Source of the DNA: Cinnamomum chago
Taxonomy: Eukaryota; Streptophyta; Magnoliopsida; Laurales; Lauraceae
Direction of reading: 5' to 3'
DNA: 64,000 nt
Assembly: GCA_038049695.1 (NCBI GenBank)
Contig: CP142454.1
Span: 88,868,501 to 88,932,500 of the forward strand
Position 1 is the first letter of the stretch, and every line of letters begins with the position of its first letter. The translations under genes and the position numbers were made by a program. Positions 50,589 through 60,750 of the stretch are shown in pieces. The notes under the pieces are model-generated. The model made no database searches and was not told the DNA's origin. It was given only the letters and a program-made list of their open reading frames with translations.

Positions 50589-51657
50589 GGGCTTGTTTGG
50601 CAAATCTTATCTTTACGAAACAGATCTGTATGATATAGATCTATTTCAAATGGAGCGGTTTGAAATTGATGTTTTACAAATAGACTGTTTGGTAAGACAT
50701 ATATATTTTAAAAATAGACTGTTTGGCAAGACATATGTAAAAATAGATCTAATGGTCTGAGCATTTTGCAAATATCTCAAGATCTGTGATCATCCAACGG
50801 TTGAAATTTTATCTCAAACACGTGTTCCACATTTTAATAACTATAGGCGGTTTGGATCTTCATTTTGGTTTGAATCTTGCATTTAGGGGCCATGATTTAA
50901 AAAAAAGTATATATAAATGTCTGTCGTTTTTTGTAAATATCTCAAAATCTATGATGATCCAATGGCTAAAATTTGGACCAGACCCTTAGTCGTGAATGAT
51001 CTTTTGAATATATCCAATGGTTTGGATCATGATTTATGGTGCCTAAATTTAAAAAAAAATAAAAAACCACACTGCTGTGTACAACTTCAAGACTCAATCA
51101 CTAAGGCATAAATGGTTTGAAATAGATGTTTAGAAATCCAATGGTTTATGGTTTTTTCATTAATTTCTTGAGATATAGCATGAATCGGGGCCTGAAATTT
51201 GGACTTGTAGTTATTTTCATTATTCCAAAGAGGATCAACTGTTCTGATCATTATTGTGTGGCCCCCAAAAGTTCAAAAATGTAGATCAATGGTTTCGTGG
51301 TTTTTGGTAAATATCTCAAGACTACAGAAAGATCAATGGTTCAAGTTTTAACACATAGCCGTTTTTTATCTTCTTAAGATTCTCAACGGATCGGATCATC
51401 ATGTATGGTCCTAAAATTTTGAAAAAATGTCGGTGCGAAAATCATCGCATTATGTACAATAGTCACACCTGTCTTCGCGCTTCAGATTTCTACGTCTACT
51501 TCGATTCTGCCACTTTTCATTGCTTTTCGAAACAGAGAGATTTTGTCTTTATGCGTTTCCAAATAAAGGACGCCGTTTATTTACCAAACAGACTTTTGAC
51601 CTTTTCAAACCTCTTTTAGGCAATAAGAGGCGGATAATAGACTTGACAAACGGGCAC
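50589..51657. mobile_element. Non-autonomous PIF/Harbinger-like element, 1069 bp, TTA duplication
   Basis: The left end GGGCTTGTTTGGCAA and the right end TTGACAAACGGGCAC are imperfect inverses. The element is flanked by direct TTA at 50586-50588 and 51658-51660, as expected for PIF/Harbinger. The interior repeats a phrase built on AAATATCTCAAGATCT...ATCCAA(C/T)GG several times at roughly 130-400-bp spacing. No transposase. Confidence 0.75.
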
Positions 51658-51660
51658 TTA

Positions 51661-54150
51661 GTCTCTCTGTGGCGGTCTAAACTCAGGGCCCAAGCCTGAG
51701 CCTGGCCTTTAATTCCACTTGGGCTTCAAATCCAGGCCACAAAGACCCAACTATAATATTGATTTCATTCAGGTTGGGCAATGTGGACTTGGTTTGGGCA
51801 AGATGCTGAGATACATACAATAAATCCGAAACCTTGTTTGAAAAGCCTGGTATTGGTTGCGTTGGCCCTTGAAAAAAGAATAGAATAGCAATTGGAAGTT
51901 GACCTGCTGCAAAGTCCGTAGCACATAAGCTAAGGAAGCAAACAAAGCTTCTTGTCTACTTAAGTCTTTGAAGATGGCCCTTGCATAGTTTTAAGAGGTC
52001 ACCGACGTTCATCTAGTTTGGCGGGCCATTCCGCCCTTTGACATAGAGTACGGATTGTCTCGCCCATTACGGTGACTAAAAGGAGTAGAACTCTACAGTA
52101 AGGCCCACCTCGAGAAAATCTGAACTCTAGTTTCCCCTTTGTGCCATTTAGCAACTTTACTTTTTTGTGTCTATGTAACTTGGAACCAATTCTAATGGAT
52201 GTTTGAATGCTTTACATTGTTGGGATATTTGATTCAATCAATTTTCATGACTTTTCCCTTTTTCCAAGAATTAATTAAAGGAGACTTTTTCAAACATGCA
52301 TCAATGTCTGAATCAACACTTTGTGCTGCTTTCTTCTTCAACAGTTTGTTGATAATTTACCAAAAAAAAAAAAACAGTTTGTGGATATAACTTCATAGGA
52401 TGACTTTTACCAAAAGAAAAGGGACTTCATAGGATGACAAATTTGCTAGCACTATTTTTTACTTTATGAGAACTTTACCTGTACTGCTTTCACCATACAA
52501 CAACTTCGTTGATATAATTTTGACAAGTGGGACAAATTTGTTTTTACTTGTTGAAAGAAACATACCAAACAGTCTATTTATAAAAAAAAAAAAATGTCAA
52601 ATTGAAATAACCTGTTTTGAACATATCTATATAAACTAGCTCGATTTCAAACTAATAAGACTTGCTAATTGTCTAGAGCTTGATTTTCTTAAAACCAGTT
52701 ATTTTGTTCTAGCCAAACCAAGTCAGTGACTATACTTTTTTAACTCCTGAGAATGTACCTGGTAATTCAGCATGTACATTATTTACCTGTATTTCAAGGT
52801 AACCAACCAGACCCCAAACTTGTAACTAGCAATCTCAGCTACCATCTTCCAAAGGCTCGCCTCATTACCTTTCTTGAACTGGCCAATGAAATTTAAAAAA
52901 GCAACTGAAGTCTTCATGCGTTGCAGCCACCAAAACATTCTCCATTTTAAAAGGATTCAAGAGGCTGTGAGCGCGTTTTTCTAGGATTTCTTGCGCAATC
53001 AAAATCCTCCACATAGACTCATACTGATTCACATACATCGAATACAGAGCACCGTCTAGTATTATAGCATTAGTATATGATATAAAATACTCATACTGTC
53101 ATACACACGGAGAGATTTGTTGTTTGAATCTCTGTTTTGAGTCATCTATCTCCGAAAGGTGGTGTATCCAGACATTGTTTTTGCTGGCAATGCTTAGGTT
53201 ACAAGACTATTATGAGGTTTAGATATTTTAGTGGGAGGATCTTACCCACAAAATCAGCAGTAGAGTTCTCACAGGGAGGTCCAAGGTTAGAACCTGGCCT
53301 CCCCCCTCTTTCCTTGCATGTGTGAGTTTCTCACTCCTCACAAGTACGAGTTCACACCCCATGTTTGTGGGTTCTAGGGATTTTTCCCCTCTTTTTAGCT
53401 GGCTTAAAACACCCTAAGGTCATTAACAATGAAGGTTTACATCAAACACAACATTGTTTTGTTACAACACTCAAACTTTTGATAGTTTAAAAAAAAAAAA
53501 AAAAAAAAGTTTAGTGTTCTAAGTGCTAACCATGCATGAAACATGCGGTACAGACGAACAATATAGCAGATCTTGGGAATAGGAAGTGAAGAATACAATG
53601 GCTAAAATCTCATTACCAAGGTAAGCAATAGTAGAAAACCCAAGAAAAATTACCAGCAGTGGGAACAAAAATGCTTTAGAATGAGTTTAGAAGGGTTCAG
53701 ACTTTCACAGGGCCTACACCAAATGTAACCCAGAAGGAAGACTTTCCTTTTTTTTTATCTCAAGTACACAAGCCCCATCCTTGGATCTGCAGCAAACCTT
53801 TAACAATAAACTAAACTGGTGTTTGTGTGTTTTTCCGTAGTTGTCTTCTAGATCATGAATTCTAAGAATGGAATTCATTTCATCCTCCTCAAACTGTAGA
53901 CTTTTTAAATCATCAAACTATAAAATAAGATGAACAAATGATTACACAATCACACAAGTCAATCCTCCATGAAATTAGCTGGTCAGTTGTTTGGAGCCCA
54001 AGTTTCTTAATCGGTTCCTACCCATGGATAAACTCAAGCTGAGCTGTTCTGATCAGGAGAATCATCTCTTATTCAATTCTCTCTTCCTATTTGATTGATT
54101 CTTTCTGTAACTAACAGATAGATTGGGGTGAGAGGTCTCATAACAAAAAT
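51661..54150. other. Intergenic and ERF 5' flank
   Basis: No gene recognised. At about 53120-53400 lies a SINE-like stretch: AGGTCCAAGGTTAGAACC resembles a Pol III B box, and TTTCCTTGCATGTGTGAG is shared with about 36400. The last few hundred bases should contain the promoter and 5' UTR of the downstream ERF gene; no TATA box could be assigned with confidence. Confidence 0.4.
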
Positions 54151-54996
54151 ATGGCCGCTGCAGAATCAGATAAGCTTTTGGCGGACATGTGGGCTAGTTT
54201 CATTGCAGGAGGTGCACCAATGAAGTGCAGCTCCCACAATGAAGAACATAGCAAGAAATCAACATCGCCACAAACGTGGGAGGATCTGCCTCACCTGAAG
54301 AGAGACGGGTCTGCGGAGCTGCTACAAAGGCTTCCTAGTCTTGGGAGATGGATATCTATGGGAGAGGAGGATTGGGAGCAACTGCTGGATGGAAATATAG
54401 CAGGAAACAATTCTGAGCCCTCTGCATCTAATTATACTTCAGGAGGAGCTGAATTAGCTTCAGAACCAAAAGATGTAAGAAGAGAAAAAACATTTACCAG
54501 GCATTTCAGGGGAGTAAGGAGGCGTCCATGGGGAAAGTTTGCAGCAGAGATAAGGGATTCATCAAGGAAAGGAGCTCGAGTTTGGCTGGGCACGTTCACC
54601 ACAGCTGAGCAGGCTGCTTTGGCTTATGACAAAGCTGCACTGAGAATGAGAGGACCAAGGACTTACCTCAATTTTCCATTGGAAGTAGTTGAGGAAGCTC
54701 TTGGACATGATCTAAACTCTACCTCCAGTTGTTCTCAATCAAGTAAAACAAGCTACAGATTCAAACTTGATGGTGGATATGGATATCATTACCCAGTTCT
54801 TGACCATGATGAGAGATCAAGCAACACCATAAAAAGAGCAGCAAATGAGAGGGATTATAATGATAACATTATGATTGAAACACCCATGTGGAAGAGATTG
54901 GCATGCATAGAGGAGATCTTCAGAAATGAATTGGATGTAGTAGAGTTAGAGGACCTTGGAAATGACTACTTGGAAAGCTTGTTGGCTTCCTTGTGA
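54151..54996 (+). CDS. AP2/ERF transcription factor, intronless, with EDLL-type C-terminus
   Basis: A 281-residue nuclear DNA-binding protein of the ERF family, expected to bind GCC-box-like promoter elements. One AP2/ERF domain spans about residues 118-177 ([34 protein letters not shown]). It carries the Ala and Asp at domain positions 14 and 19 that mark ERF rather than DREB proteins. The C-terminus (about 261-281) is acidic and leucine-rich, containing [15 protein letters not shown], and resembles the EDLL activation motif of ERF group IX. The N-terminal region holds a conserved-looking block [20 protein letters not shown] (61-80) that I cannot assign. The ATG is preceded by AACAAAAAT and gives a full-length ERF. 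Group IX membership is an inference; the family call is firm. Confidence 0.96.
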   Translation: MAAAESDKLLADMWASFIAGGAPMKCSSHNEEHSKKSTSPQTWEDLPHLKRDGSAELLQRLPSLGRWISMGEEDWEQLLDGNIAGNNSEPSASNYTSGGAELASEPKDVRREKTFTRHFRGVRRRPWGKFAAEIRDSSRKGARVWLGTFTTAEQAALAYDKAALRMRGPRTYLNFPLEVVEEALGHDLNSTSSCSQSSKTSYRFKLDGGYGYHYPVLDHDERSSNTIKRAANERDYNDNIMIETPMWKRLACIEEIFRNELDVVELEDLGNDYLESLLASL

Positions 54997-57050
54997 TATA
55001 TTCAGAAAGAATTCAGATCAAAGATGGGAAAGATATTAATAGATAGTCTTAGGTTCACCTTTTGGTCATGCATGGAAATGCTTGTTTTGTAATATTATAG
55101 TTCATTTGTTTATAATTCATTTGAAATGAATTATGAACCGATATAAACGATTCTATCATTTTGGAACTCAAAGTATATACCATCTTCCTCTTGTTTTTTG
55201 CTTCTTCTTTATCATTTTGTGAGCATTCAAGTATATTTTCTTTGTGCACTTTTTCCTGCATTTATACTAAGTGTTACAGTGTCTGATTACGCCTGTTTCT
55301 GGTTAAAGTTAAATGCATGAATTACAAATATTTCTTGATTCAATTTCATCAAATAAAAATGCAAGGATACATACACCGTCAACCTTCAAAAAGAGCCCCA
55401 CCCTGGGATTCTTCCTTATGTGCAGTAATGTAGCATCATGTCAACATTTAACTGTTCTCAATTGATCCAGTCTCCGTTTGAAGCAGTAGTGGATTGTTCA
55501 TATTAACTTTCAGATGGGTTTTGTTTGATCCATCACTCTAGTTTGGACCAGTTAATCACATGGTTGTGCAATTACAAGTTTCTGATAAGCGACAAATAGC
55601 ACAGATTTAAGAATACATCACAAACTTGCTTTTAGTACTCAATTCTTTTTTCTTTTTCTTTTCTTTATATTTTATAAAAAACACTTTTAGTACAAAATTC
55701 ACTATTTACCGATCATCATCAAAGCCTTGTCCCAACTATGTTGGATAGGCTACATGAATTCTGTTTCTGATGTTATCTCAGAATTCATGTTTGTGGTTGT
55801 GATAATTTTTATGCTGGCTGCCAACCTATCTAACACAACGCTCCTTTATCTAGGCTTGGGACTGGCAGTAAAAACTGGCTGAGTTTCACTATTTACCAGC
55901 ATAGCTCTAAATTTTCACTATAGGATTTGATCCACAATCAATGTTGGAAGCAAACTTTCATGAACACCTCAACAAGACTTCAGAGTTCAAACATCAATAG
56001 AAAGCTAATTGTTCCCTTGTGCCTGTCATGTAGCCTACACAGATGTTCCACTAAATACAGACTCTAACATAATCATTTCAAATATGAAAGATAGTTTATG
56101 ACTATGACAAACAAAAATCATGTTTATGCAAGCATATATGTGGAGGAAATACCATAACGGTCGAAGCAGAATATTGGCCATTATTGATTCCTTTTCGCTT
56201 CCTTATTAGGCCAGGTCTCTGCTTCTTTATTTGTTTCCCTATGGGCATGCAAGAAGACTAACAGTTCTAACATTTTTTGGGTTTTATTCACCAGAAAAAC
56301 TAACTTCCATGGCTCTCTTGAAATTCCTTCTGCCCAAGCAAAAAAAGCATCCCTTTCTACAATTAGCAGACCCACTAAAGAGCGTGTAAAGAGCCTGATA
56401 TATTAAATCCGATTGAAGAAAAGCAAATGAACTTAGGAAAGAGGTACCTGTGTTGTACATGATCATAATAATTTTGGGTAATAAAAAAAAAACAGAGGCC
56501 AAAACAGACACAATTTTTTATACTAAGCAGATTTCAATGGGAAATACATGATACCAGGGGTTCTCATTGGCAACTTCCCATCATGTACCTAGATAGGCTA
56601 ACCAAGGGGTTCTGAAGGACATCAATTTGTCAGAAGTTCATTTGTTCTTTTTGTTTTTTTATAAAATCATTCTTCAACGTATAAATTTACATATATGTGT
56701 ATGGGTTCGTGTGTGCATGTTCATGTGTGGCGTGTCGGTACTTAATAGACAACAACAAAAGTTAAGTAACAATGATTCACAAGCATTGCTTAGAGCCATA
56801 AGCAACAATTTGTTAAAAATAACATACCATTCAGAAAACTGTCATTGTAACTTCACCAGCAAATCTGTGCAAACAGGTATGTTATAGGAAAAAAAAAGGG
56901 AGCACAGTTACTAAAATAATTTACAATATCAATATAAACTGATTGGAACTGTTATGGCTTGTAAAACAACAGCGCTCTAAAACAAATTCCCCAAGAGACT
57001 GTAAAGTATAGTTTTCAGAGAATCATTTATCTTGTATGTGGCTTCTTTAA
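54997..57050. other. Intergenic; ERF 3' region; no gene seen
   Basis: The proximal part is the ERF 3' UTR. At 55723-55762 is AAGCCTTGTCCCAACTATGTT followed by GGATAGGCTACATGAATTC, close to a phrase I recall as common in plant genomes and probably a transposon-derived fragment. The remainder is AT-rich with no convincing gene. Confidence 0.4.
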
Positions 57051-58549
57051 TCAATATCGTCGTCTTCTAAATCTGATACGCCGACGGAAAATACCAAAAG
57101 TCATAATAAAACCAACAAGCACCACCTCTACTATCAGAAGTATCTTGAACTCTGCCAATCAGAAAATACATTTAAATATTAGTGTTAGTTTCTTCTTCTT
57201 CTTTTTCCTTTTTTCTTGGAACATCAAGATCTAACAAACAAATTATGGTACCTTTCAACTTTTGAATCAGGTCTTCCAAGTTATTTTTACTATTCCTTTC
57301 ATGTACATTGACAACATAGGAACTTGTTTTAGTCAATGTATTTTCATCTTTCTTCTGTAAAACATTCTCATTCTTGATGCATCTGTTTTGACAATTGATG
57401 TTGCCATCATACTCATCACTTCCATCACAGCAATCTACAATCATAAAGAAAAAGTCAACAGCAGAATAGTTGATAATATGATGACATATATGAAAACATT
57501 ATCATGATTAGCTTAAAGCATGGATGTATGGGTCCCCCATTCTCCAATCACAAGGAGGTTCCAACTAGTTAAAAACTGAGTTTGGGACCTTATTTGGGCC
57601 TCGATAACCAAACGGGTCTGGGTCCGGGTCCAGGTCCGGACTCTGTTGCCCATCCGTTCTGACTGATGCGACCCGACCCGACCCGACATATTATCTCAAT
57701 TTTCATAAATCCCTTCCGAAACCTCTTCCGGGTTTGGTGGTTTAGTTCCATCTTCTCATTAATGGGTTCTAATTTGGAAACCGACCCATTTACATCCCTA
57801 GCTTAAAATGGACTTCATTGAAACATAACTATAAAATGAAGTGTCTTGTAGCCCTGATGAGGAATTACAAGAAGATTGCTTACCACAAATTTGATCATTC
57901 ACACGAGAAGAAAACAACAACTGAGGTGTGCTACCTACATTTCTACAATAAAATTTGCTTTCAGGACAGGCTGAAGTTCCTGCAGAAAAGTAAAACGAGG
58001 TCAGGGGGTTCACAGAACTAAAGCATACAACAAAAGAAATTTACAAAAACTCTACTTTTGTGGACTACGATTATTATAAAATCATGGGTTAGTCCAAAAG
58101 ACCAAAAATTTGAGTCGGATTGGGAAAATGTGAAGATTGAGAAGCAAAGGAGACTAGGGTTTGATGGTAAAATAAAATACCTGGCTCGTCAGTTCCATCG
58201 ACGCAATCACAGAATCCGTCGTTTAGACGATCCCTGGAGAAGGACTTGGATCCGTCCCTGCATGGGATTCGTTCTGAATCGAAATATTTCTCATCTGAAA
58301 CCAAATCGAGAGAGACAGAGAGAGAAATCAAAGGATCAAACATTTCATATCGAGCACCAATTAGAACCGGGTCAGAGAGAAAGAAAAGAGAGGGGGACCT
58401 TGAGGGGAGATTCCGATGATGAAGGATGGATTTGCTGCTGCAAGTATTGATGATGATGATAAAGAAAACAAGACTAAGATGAAGAAGGCAAACGAAAGGC
58501 AGAAGGAGTAAGAGATCTGTGGGAGCAAGTTGCAGCTACTCAGCAGCAT
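57051..58549 (-). CDS. Short glucosidase II beta-like ER membrane protein, five exons
   Basis: Exons (minus strand) are 58549-58399, 58294-58181, 57979-57884, 57434-57252 and 57151-57051. All junctions are GT-AG in phase, giving 214 residues. A signal peptide covers about 1-38. Two cysteine-rich LDL-receptor-A-like repeats follow: [14 protein letters not shown] with its upstream CRDGS (about 61-92) and [13 protein letters not shown] with its upstream FYCRN. This is the N-terminal module of glucosidase II beta (PRKCSH), which in the full protein helps trim N-glycans in the ER. The acidic/coiled-coil, MRH lectin and HDEL parts are absent. Instead a hydrophobic segment (about 185-203) is followed by an arginine-rich tail, [11 protein letters not shown], suggesting a type I ER membrane protein. 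Plants have a short form of this kind (I recall Arabidopsis At2g42390); its function is poorly known to me. An in-frame upstream ATG at 58663 would bury the signal peptide, so 58549 is preferred. Confidence 0.88.
57560..57810 (-). repeat. Dispersed GGGTCGGG-type element in intron 3 of the glucosidase-like gene
   Basis: On the minus strand it starts GGGATGTAAATGGGTCGG and includes (CGGGT)n runs and GGACCTGGACCCGGACCC. Similar degenerate starts lie near 26606 and 33252. It looks like a dispersed, possibly retroposed, repeat and lies wholly within the intron 57435-57883. Confidence 0.45.
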
Positions 58550-58611
58550 CGCAGCATCGTCCGCTGATTCCACAAGTCTTGTTGCTTCAAGACTCAAGTT
58601 GAGACCAAAAG

Positions 58612-59095
58612 GGAAAATCTCCAATAAGGCCTCAAGCTTTAGACTTGTTTCAAAAAAGGACACAATTTTCAGAAGTTTTCAAATTAGTCCCTAAGTTTTC
58701 AATTAAGGACATCCGGCCATTTAAAGGTATTTTCTAGAAATTCTTTTTCTCAATTTTTTAAAAATGCTCAAATTACCCTTCATTTAAAGCCATGACTTGG
58801 TTCCTAAAACCATTAAATGCAATTGATCACTCGGGCGCTGATTGTCATTTATCACTGTGAGGACGCCAATAAAGAAAATAAGGAGCATATAAAGAAAGTA
58901 AAAGGAGATTTTATTTCAATGAAATGTAATTTGAGAAAAATAGAAAAAAAAGTTGCCGAAAAGTAATTTTAAATGGATGGATGTTCTTAATTGAAAACTT
59001 TCAGAAAAACTTAGGGATCCTTTTGAAAACTCTGGAAAACTTGTGTCATTTTTTTAAATAAGGCAAAAACTTAAGGACTTATTTGAAATTTTTCC
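58612..59095. mobile_element. MITE with about 90-bp inverted repeats at the 5' end of the glucosidase-like gene
   Basis: The left arm (GACACAATTTTCAGAAGTTTT, then CCCTAAGTTTTCAATTAAGG, then ACATCC) is the inverse of the right arm (GGATG, TTCTTAATTGAAAACTTTC, then CTTAGGGATCC, AAAACTTGTGTCA). The arms are about 90 bp with mismatches; the whole element is about 480 bp and non-coding. It starts about 60 bp upstream of the predicted start codon of the minus-strand gene. Confidence 0.8.
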
Positions 59096-59584
59096 AAAAA
59101 AAAAAATCATTGGGGCAGGGATCAAAAAAAGGGATTAGGTATGTTTCATGTGCGAATGTTACATACTATGAGTACATTTAATGGTTTTAGATTCATTTGA
59201 GATTTTTTACATTTTTATTAAAAAAATTCAAAATCCATGTAGGATGAAAGCATGAAACTTAAACATCTTCATCCTCTTGTTAATGCAAAAACATGGAACA
59301 ATTCAGATTATGAATTGGGGTCTATAGAAGCAGAGAAAATTTAGATTTATAAGTTGAAAATTCTTCACAAATTATTCAAAATCTACGGAAATTTGAAGAT
59401 AATCGCTTTCAACATATTGGGGTTTAAATAAATTAAATGGTTTGAAATACAAATATGGGGCGCTTAGGAATGAGATAAAATAATAAAGCTAGTCATCGGA
59501 AAAGGGATGATTTCAGTGCAAACGGCCTTATTTTCACGCATCATTTATGCATTACATACATAAATGCAATATGCAAAACCATTA
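59096..59584. other. AT-rich intergenic
   Basis: Nothing recognised beyond A- and T-runs. Confidence 0.45.
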
Positions 59585-59914
59585 GGGCCTGTTTGGATAA
59601 ATGAGGAGTGGAGTAAAATGAAGTGGATTTCATATGTGAAATGGGGTGAAGAAAAATATGTTGAAATTAAAGAAGAGTATTTCACTTCACTCCATTTGGA
59701 TGCTTATTTTGAAGTTAAGGTTGGGAGTAGAATCAACTTTTACTCAAGAAAATTGAAGTATTTTGAATTGAAGTGAAATGGAGTACATGTGGCTTCATAA
59801 TATTACTTTATCCATTGGGCCAGACTCATCCAAACAGAATAGAGTTGAAATTTTAAACTGTTAAAGCACATTTAACTTCACTCTACCCCATTTTTTAGCT
59901 ATCCAAACATGCCC
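59585..59914. mobile_element. Tourist-like (PIF/Harbinger) MITE, 330 bp
   Basis: The left end GGGCCTGTTTGGATAAATG and the inverted right end GGGCATGTTTGGATAGCTA match, and the element is flanked by direct TTA at 59582-59584 and 59915-59917. This is the best-defined member of the GGGC..GTTTGG-ended elements in the window. Open frames inside it are not genes. Confidence 0.88.
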
Positions 59915-60709
59915 TTATGAATCATTTATTCCTAAATATCTTGAATCCAAGTCAATTTGGGATGAATGTTTTCAAAATCATTACAATATTATGATTGTTG
60001 AGGTTAATATCTATTATGGACATCATGATTTCTTGTCATGGCTTGCAACTAAAACGACTGAATCATTTAAATGGGTATAATCATGCCAGTCCATCCTAAA
60101 ACCATCCGTTAAAATAAGTTACATTGGTTGCGTGATTTGAGAGGTAACTTGACCCATTTAAATGTTGGTCAGGTTTTCCTTATCCGCAACCGAGCCGTAT
60201 ATTATGAATTGCATTCGGGTTGCTGGCCACCGGGAGAAATCCATGACTATGGTGAGTCCATTACTAATGCCAACTAAGAAGAAATTAACAATACAGCTAA
60301 TGACTATGGTGGGTATATTAACAGATGTACAATTAACAATACAACTAATGGGTGTTTACAACCTTACAAGTTACAATCAAGTGCTAAATCGGTTAGAAAG
60401 TAAAGTAAAAATAATAATAATCCCTCAATAGTAAATGCCAACTAAGAAGAAGGAAAAGGTGGTGGTATGGTTTTTCCAGCATCCTTTTTTTAACATATTC
60501 TTTATTGAGCTTTGAATCTCTTTCCCTCTCTCTCTCTCTCCAGCCTTCCTACTATTTAACCGCAACATCACCTCTCTCTCCACCTCTCTCCCCTCCCTCT
60601 CTCTCCGATACAAGCGTCGGAAATTGGCGTAAATCAAAATCAGAGAGGGAGAGAGAGACAAGGGTAAATCAAATCCTAGCACATATGTCTCTGTGGGAAA
60701 ATTCAAAAT

Positions 60710-60743
<34 letters not shown>

Positions 60744-60750
60744 ACTATAA
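59915..60750. promoter_or_regulatory. 5' flank and CT/GA-rich leader of the RABA1 gene
   Basis: Upstream sequence holds small direct repeats (ATGCCAACTAAGAAGAA at 60268 and 60435; GACTATGGTG at 60243 and 60302). Pyrimidine-rich runs at 60515-60605 ((CT)n, CACCTCTCTCC) are followed by a purine run at 60640-60660 and a (GA)n tract at 60711-60740, ten bases before the start codon. CT- and GA-rich leaders are common at plant housekeeping promoters. No clear TATA box was assigned. Confidence 0.55.
60711..60740. repeat. (GA)n tract immediately upstream of the RABA1 start codon
   Basis: About 14 GA dinucleotides end ten bases before ATG at 60751, within the presumed 5' UTR. Confidence 0.95.

Noticed and set aside
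58058-58450. A 130-codon plus-strand frame
   Set aside because: It is antisense to exons 1 and 2 of the glucosidase II beta-like gene, whose exons have matching splice phases and domain motifs.
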